The translations under genes and the position numbers were made by a program. DNA of 10,548 nt from Alphaproteobacteria bacterium (GTDB taxonomy: Bacteria > Pseudomonadota > Alphaproteobacteria > JAAXGF01), in NCBI GenBank assembly GCA_012267605.1, contig JAAXGF010000355.1, positions 1 to 10,548 of the forward strand, read 5' to 3'. How positions within the stretch are numbered: the first letter of the stretch is position 1; the number at the start of each line of letters is the position of its first letter. The notes under the pieces were generated by a model. That model saw nothing but the letters and a program-made list of their open reading frames with translations. It was not told the origin of the DNA and did not search any database. Positions 6,920 to 10,548 of this stretch are shown here, piece after piece.

Positions 6920-8497
6920 TCACGCCGAAAGCGCCGCCGGTGCGGTTTTTTCACGCTTGACCAAGAGCTTGTTTACCGCGTTTACATAGGCCCGGGCGGA
7001 GGCAACGAGCGTATCCGTATCCGCTCCTTGCCCGTTCACGCTACGCCCGTTTTCCACCAGCCTGACAGTAACCTCGGCCTGGGCGTCGGTGCCTTGGGTA
7101 ACCGCGTGAACTTGATAGAGAGGCAAAGTCGCCTCATGGGGTACCATCGCTTTAATGGCGTTAAAAGTAGCGTCCACCGGACCGTTTCCTGTGGCGCTTG
7201 TGGATCGGCGTTCGCCTTCGATATCCAAGGTCACATCGGCTTTGTGCGGGCCGCCTGAACCACAGACCACCTGCATCGCGACAAAGGTGACACGTTCGCT
7301 GCCGCGCGCTACCTCATCGTCAACGATGGCCATGATGTCCTCGTCGAAGATTTCCTTCTTCTTGTCCGCCAAATCCTTGAGCCGGCGAAACGCGTCGTTC
7401 AGGGCTTCATCGCCAAGTTCGTAGCCCAATTCCAGAAGCTTTCGACGAAACGCGTGCCGACCCGAATGCTTCCCCATGACCAAGGTCGACTTGGTCAAGC
7501 CAACTGATTCGGGGGTCATAATCTCATAGGTCGACGCGTGCTTCAGCATGCCATCTTGGTGAATGCCTGCCTCGTGTGCAAAGGCGTTGGCGCCGACAAC
7601 CGCCTTGTTTGGTTGAACCGAAAATCCGGTGATCGCCGCAACCAAGCGCGACGCCTTCATGATGTGCTCGGATTCGATACCTGTCTCGCAGCCCAGAACG
7701 TCCCGACGAGTGCGCAGAGCCATGACGATCTCTTCCATGGCAGCGTTACCCGCCCGTTCGCCCAAACCATTGATGGTGCATTCGACCTGGCGCGCGCCGG
7801 CTGAGACAGCGGCCAGTGAATTTGCCACGGCCAATCCGAGGTCATTGTGGCAATGCACCGATACCACCGCCTTGTCGATGTTCGAAACCCGGTCGAAGAG
7901 CATGGCGATCAGGCGCGCAAATTCGTCTGGCACAGCGTAGCCAACCGTATCGGGAATGTTGATTGTGCCAGCCCCAGCTTCGATCGCCGCCTCCACGGTA
8001 CGGCAGAGAAAATCGTGCTCGGTGCGAGAACCATCTTCGGGACTCCACTCCACGTCATCGCTCAAATTGCGTGCGTAGGAAACGCTCTCGCTGACGGTCT
8101 GGAGCACGTCGTCGGGTTCCATCTGAAGCTTGTACTTCATGTGTAGGGGGCTGGTGGAGATGAAGGTATGGATCCGCTTGCGGCGCGCCGGCTCCAAAGC
8201 CTCCGCGGCTCGGTCAATATCCTTGCGATGGGCGCGCGCCAGACTGCAAACCGTTGATCCGGTGACGCACCGAGCAATTCGATTGATGGCCTCGAAATCA
8301 CCTTTCGAGGCGATGGCGAAGCCGGCCTCGATGACGTCCACGCCCATGCGCTCGAGCACCTCGGCAATGCGCAGCTTTTCTTGCAGATTCATGGAGGCGC
8401 CGGGCGATTGTTCGCCGTCGCGCAAGGTAGTGTCGAAAATAATTACGCGATCGCTGGCCGCGCCGTTGGTCTCTTTACTGTTAGTATTCTGGGACAT
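6920..8497 (-). CDS. leuA: 2-isopropylmalate synthase
   Basis: LeuA condenses acetyl-CoA with 2-oxoisovalerate, the first committed step of leucine synthesis, in the cytoplasm. The 525-residue product has the TIM-barrel signature DTTLRDGEQSPG (22-33), the metal-binding HCHNDLG (215-221), and NGLGERAGN (243-251). A linker and a C-terminal LeuA allosteric dimer domain (roughly 385-515) follow, the region through which leucine inhibits the enzyme. Length is normal for the long proteobacterial form. Homocitrate and citramalate synthases share the barrel, but the overall match and the regulatory domain favour LeuA. The ATG at 8497 has AAGGA eight bases upstream. The 5' region is structured (see the leader entry). 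No other leucine genes are in the window; the downstream neighbour is mreB. Confidence 0.95.
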   Translation of the reverse strand: MSQNTNSKETNGAASDRVIIFDTTLRDGEQSPGASMNLQEKLRIAEVLERMGVDVIEAGFAIASKGDFEAINRIARCVTGSTVCSLARAHRKDIDRAAEALEPARRKRIHTFISTSPLHMKYKLQMEPDDVLQTVSESVSYARNLSDDVEWSPEDGSRTEHDFLCRTVEAAIEAGAGTINIPDTVGYAVPDEFARLIAMLFDRVSNIDKAVVSVHCHNDLGLAVANSLAAVSAGARQVECTINGLGERAGNAAMEEIVMALRTRRDVLGCETGIESEHIMKASRLVAAITGFSVQPNKAVVGANAFAHEAGIHQDGMLKHASTYEIMTPESVGLTKSTLVMGKHSGRHAFRRKLLELGYELGDEALNDAFRRLKDLADKKKEIFDEDIMAIVDDEVARGSERVTFVAMQVVCGSGGPHKADVTLDIEGERRSTSATGNGPVDATFNAIKAMVPHEATLPLYQVHAVTQGTDAQAEVTVRLVENGRSVNGQGADTDTLVASARAYVNAVNKLLVKREKTAPAALSA

Positions 8498-8906
8498 CTG
8501 ACTAATCCTTTGCTGAACTAGACTGATTACCTGGTCTCGCTCATCCCCCTGAACGGGCGCGACCCATCGGTTGCGGTCCGTTCAGGGGCACCTAAGCCGA
8601 AGGTTGTCACCATGTCCCAATTCGACAACACAGCCAGGGGCCGGCATTCGCGCGAACGGCGCGCCGCATCCGGTCAATGCCGGGCACTCGCGAGAATTGC
8701 CGCCGCTCTGTTTAATCGTTTCCCTGATCACCCTGTCGCTCCAAGAACTCCAAGAAAAGTAGGAACAAGCGAAACACCACCCCAACACTTACGAAAACAT
8801 GCTTAACGATAAATGAAGTTTACCCACAAAAGCCAGTGTTTTTATGATTTTACCGGCGAGGACCTGATCAAGCGTGATGCTCCCAAGCGAGGACGAGTGA
8901 ATCCAG
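8498..8906. other. Intergenic region upstream of leuA, no convincing gene
   Basis: These 409 bases separate leuA from the metallopeptidase-like fragment. The half next to leuA is structured: besides the hairpin at 8546-8588, an 8-bp perfect inverted repeat (8641-8648 and 8676-8683) encloses a G+C-rich core. A tandem 9-bp repeat of CTCCAAGAA occupies 8739-8756. The stretch 8750-8860 is noticeably A+T-rich and is where a leuA promoter would be expected, but I find no pair of promoter hexamers I would defend. Small open frames here lack ribosome sites and recognisable sequence. Confidence 0.5.
8546..8588 (-). promoter_or_regulatory. Strong hairpin in the leuA 5' leader
   Basis: A perfect 10-bp stem (8546-8555 with 8579-8588) is capped by a further stem of about 7 bp with one G.U pair (8558-8564 with 8569-8575). 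It ends about 50 bases before the leuA start on the minus strand. No U tract follows, so it is not a standard intrinsic terminator. The CCCCTG strand present here on the minus RNA has a second copy at 8635-8640, so the pairing could switch. A role in attenuation of leuA is an inference; I see no leader peptide rich in leucine codons. Confidence 0.4.
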
Positions 8907-9188
8907 CTACATCTGCCTCAACCACTCAACGGCGGCCCAGCCAACACCGCCGGCGAGGATCAGGATGGCGGTGAAGCGGTTTAATGCCGGAACCCAACTG
9001 CGCCGCACCTTCCCGTCGCACTCGATGGTCTTAATTTCGATATATGGTGTCGGTGATCGCCGGTACCAACCTTCTACCGTCACCCGCTTGCCTTCGAATG
9101 TCCCTGCCTTAAGAAGACCGAAAAGCAACTCCCAAATCGCCAGAGGCTGGCGATAGTCGAGAAAGATGATGCCGGTATCGTCCTTCAT
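8907..9188 (-). pseudogene. Fragment resembling the C-terminal tail of an M48-type membrane metallopeptidase
   Basis: The 93-residue open frame contains GIIFLDYRQPLAIWELLFGL, then GKRVTVEGWYRRSPTPYIEIK, and ends with a hydrophobic helix (about 70-87). From memory, this pattern (a DDTG-DYR element followed by a beta-rich GWYRR-PYIE segment) resembles the C-terminal domain of long membrane-bound M48 (HtpX-like) peptidases. The HExxH catalytic motif and the N-terminal membrane helices are not present anywhere upstream. The frame stays open in the same phase for about another 75 bases upstream (NNADIGIVTDFV precedes the ATG) before a TAA, which suggests the start was lost and not that 9188 is a true initiation codon. 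No ribosome site is visible. It could instead be a small intact membrane protein of unknown function. Confidence 0.5.
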
Positions 9189-9228
9189 GACGAAATCCGT
9201 GACTATTCCGATATCGGCATTGTTGCGG

Positions 9229-9310
9229 ATATGCCGACAACAGGAACATTCCGCATTCGCTGCTTAAGGCATTGATATCACACGAAGTCGAGCCTGCATT
9301 GTCGGCATAT
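9229..9310. repeat. 12-bp perfect inverted repeat pair spanning 82 bp
   Basis: ATATGCCGACAA (9229-9240) and TTGTCGGCATAT (9299-9310) are exact reverse complements separated by 58 bases. A shorter related inverted pair (CGGCAT 9215-9220, ATGCCG 9231-9236) overlaps the left arm. It lies exactly where the upstream part of the metallopeptidase-like frame is lost. It may be the ends of a small non-autonomous element or a remnant of one; no target duplication is evident. Confidence 0.45.
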
Positions 9311-9653
9311 TCAGAGTAAATGCTGTCCCCACCCCACCTTGCGGTCGATAATGTTACACCGTTAGATGATCCTTTCACTTTAGAGGGTTGCTCGATGCAG
9401 GATATTGAACGGGACGAAGGTGATGGGCTGCCTGTGGGGGACAAGGGTTACGACTTGACCACGATAACTTCGTTTGTTCGTTTTCGTGCGATGGTAATGT
9501 GATCTGACACAGGGGAAACTCAGTCAGTCGAGGACGAAGTCATGCGGCCAAACATGATCTGATCGCTTGATCCAAGTCGGATGGATAACTCTTCGCTCGG
9601 GCACTCCTCACTACCGAGCCTTTGGATGCATTGCTGATCGATAAGGTACCAGT
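9311..9653. other. Non-coding or degenerate stretch before the helicase gene
   Basis: No open frame here has a recognisable product, a ribosome site or coding-like composition. On the plus strand around 9425-9500 a frame reads GDKGYD followed by FVRFRAM, faintly like the DKGYD...FV..LRAM region of some IS5-type transposases, but with nothing convincing on either side. A weak hairpin (9595-9600 with 9614-9619) lies about 35 bases before the helicase start. The region reads like decayed mobile DNA, but that is an impression. Confidence 0.35.
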
Positions 9654-10548
9654 TTGTCGGAAAATCTGACCAAGCCCGGTGTCCGGTTGAGCGTCAAGCG
9701 AACCGGACTAGCGTCGATGCTGTTCGCAATGCTGCGTCCGGGAGAGGCAAAGGCGGCATCGGTGAACACGGAAAGCGTCAAGCTCGTCTTTGGATCGCGC
9801 TCTTCCGAAATCGCCTTGGGCGATGTCAATGCGGTCGAGGCGGAGATGGGTCAGCGCTGGGCTCGCCTGCGATTCCGTCATGCGGCGGGTACGACAACCG
9901 TGTCCGGCCTCTCTCGGACCGGGGCCAGGGCGCTGTCGTATGCGGTGGAGACGGCAAGGACCGAGTGGTGGTGCCGCACGCTCGCGCGGCAGATGGGCGC
10001 GCTACGCTCGCTGTGCGAACGGCTGGCCGAGCTTGCCGACCCGCCGAAATACGTCGATGCCGACACCTTCGGCGAGCTCGTGCAGAATGCCCGGGCGGCG
10101 GTCGGGAATTTGGTAGGGCGCTGGCCAGATTCCCTGTCCGATGCTCCCGAAATTCGGATGCTGAAGGACATCCTGGCGTTCCTGGAAGCGCCGGATGATG
10201 CCCGGTCGAAGGCCAACGAGGTATTCGTTGCCAACGAGCTGATCCGCTCGCGCGCCCTGTTCGACCGCATCGAGGCCAGACCGCTGACGGACGAGCAGCG
10301 GAAGGCCGTGGTAATCGACGAACGGCGCAACCTCGTCGTCGCTGCGGCAGGCAGCGGCAAGACCTCGGTGATCGTGGCCAAAGCGGGATGGCTCGTGCGA
10401 AGGAAGTATCGGAATCCGTCCGAACTCCTGTTGCTCGCTTTCGCGCGAGATGCCCGGAACGAGATGGAGGAGCGTGTCCGCAAGCGCCTCGGCACCGCAA
10501 TCGCACCCGGGGTTACCGTTCGGACTGCGAGCCCAGGAAGTGGTCGCA
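9654..10548 (+). CDS. Helicase IV (HelD)/UvrD-like superfamily 1 DNA helicase, 5' part
   Basis: An ATP-dependent DNA helicase running off the window end; about 298 codons are visible. Residues around 40-110 resemble the N-terminal domain of E. coli helicase IV (a beta-rich segment ending near ARTEWW). A helical spacer follows, then the superfamily 1 start: PLTDEQRKAVV (Q motif, near 210), AAAGSGKT (Walker A, about 230-237) and LLLLAFARDARNEMEERV (motif Ia region). TTG at 9654 is chosen because AAGG lies seven bases upstream and the conserved-looking N-terminus starts early; ATG at 9717 is the alternative. It is the only gene on the plus strand, divergent from the rest. The last residues (after VTVRT, from 10527) depart from the TFHALG expected in this family, so a frameshift or poor sequence at the edge is possible. 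Confidence 0.85.
   Translation, partial: MSENLTKPGVRLSVKRTGLASMLFAMLRPGEAKAASVNTESVKLVFGSRSSEIALGDVNAVEAEMGQRWARLRFRHAAGTTTVSGLSRTGARALSYAVETARTEWWCRTLARQMGALRSLCERLAELADPPKYVDADTFGELVQNARAAVGNLVGRWPDSLSDAPEIRMLKDILAFLEAPDDARSKANEVFVANELIRSRALFDRIEARPLTDEQRKAVVIDERRNLVVAAAGSGKTSVIVAKAGWLVRRKYRNPSELLLLAFARDARNEMEERVRKRLGTAIAPGVTVRTASPGSGR

Noticed and set aside
5994..6989. Long plus-strand open frame of 331 codons opposite mreB
   Set aside because: It is antisense to a clear mreB, has no recognisable motifs, and is typical of shadow frames in G+C-rich coding DNA.
8527..8613. 28-codon minus-strand frame (starting MVTTFGLGAPERT) just before leuA, considered as a leader peptide
   Set aside because: It has a single leucine codon, no properly spaced ribosome site, and is mostly the leader hairpin itself.
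9826..10506. Long minus-strand open frames opposite the helicase start
   Set aside because: They are arginine/serine/proline-rich shadows of the plus-strand helicase, whose Walker A and flanking motifs are unmistakable.

Overview
The window looks like a chromosomal segment of an alphaproteobacterium, probably of a Rhodospirillales-like lineage. This is inferred from the DUF2336 protein, the MreB, LeuA and PBP2 sequences, the moderately high G+C and the leuA-mreBCD-mrdA-rodA layout. I could not run a similarity search, so the taxonomy is provisional.

Positions 1-8500 read entirely on the minus strand. In transcription order they hold leuA (2-isopropylmalate synthase), mreB, mreC, mreD, mrdA (PBP2), rodA, a tRNA gene and a DUF2336-family gene. 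The mreC-mreD-mrdA-rodA genes are tightly packed: a 4-base GTGA overlap, a 1-base TGATG overlap and a 3-base gap. They encode the elongasome (Rod complex): MreB filaments, the MreC/MreD membrane adaptors, the PBP2 transpeptidase and the RodA glycosyltransferase.

The most notable feature lies between rodA and the DUF2336 gene. It is a tRNA-Lys(CUU) gene whose anticodon loop is split by a 233-nt self-splicing-type group I intron of the compact IC3 class, closely resembling from memory the Azoarcus tRNA-Ile intron. The two exons join into a perfect 76-nt tRNA cloverleaf. P1 (with its U.G pair at the 5' splice site), P2, P3, P4, P6a, P7, P8, P9 and P10 can all be drawn by eye. The insertion falls inside the anticodon, between positions 35 and 36.

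Positions 8500-10548 look like accessory or decaying DNA. They include a structured leader upstream of leuA, a fragment resembling the C-terminal tail of an M48-type membrane metallopeptidase, about 460 bases with no convincing gene but with a 12-bp inverted repeat, and, on the plus strand, the 5' part of a helicase IV (HelD)/UvrD-like gene that runs off the window end.
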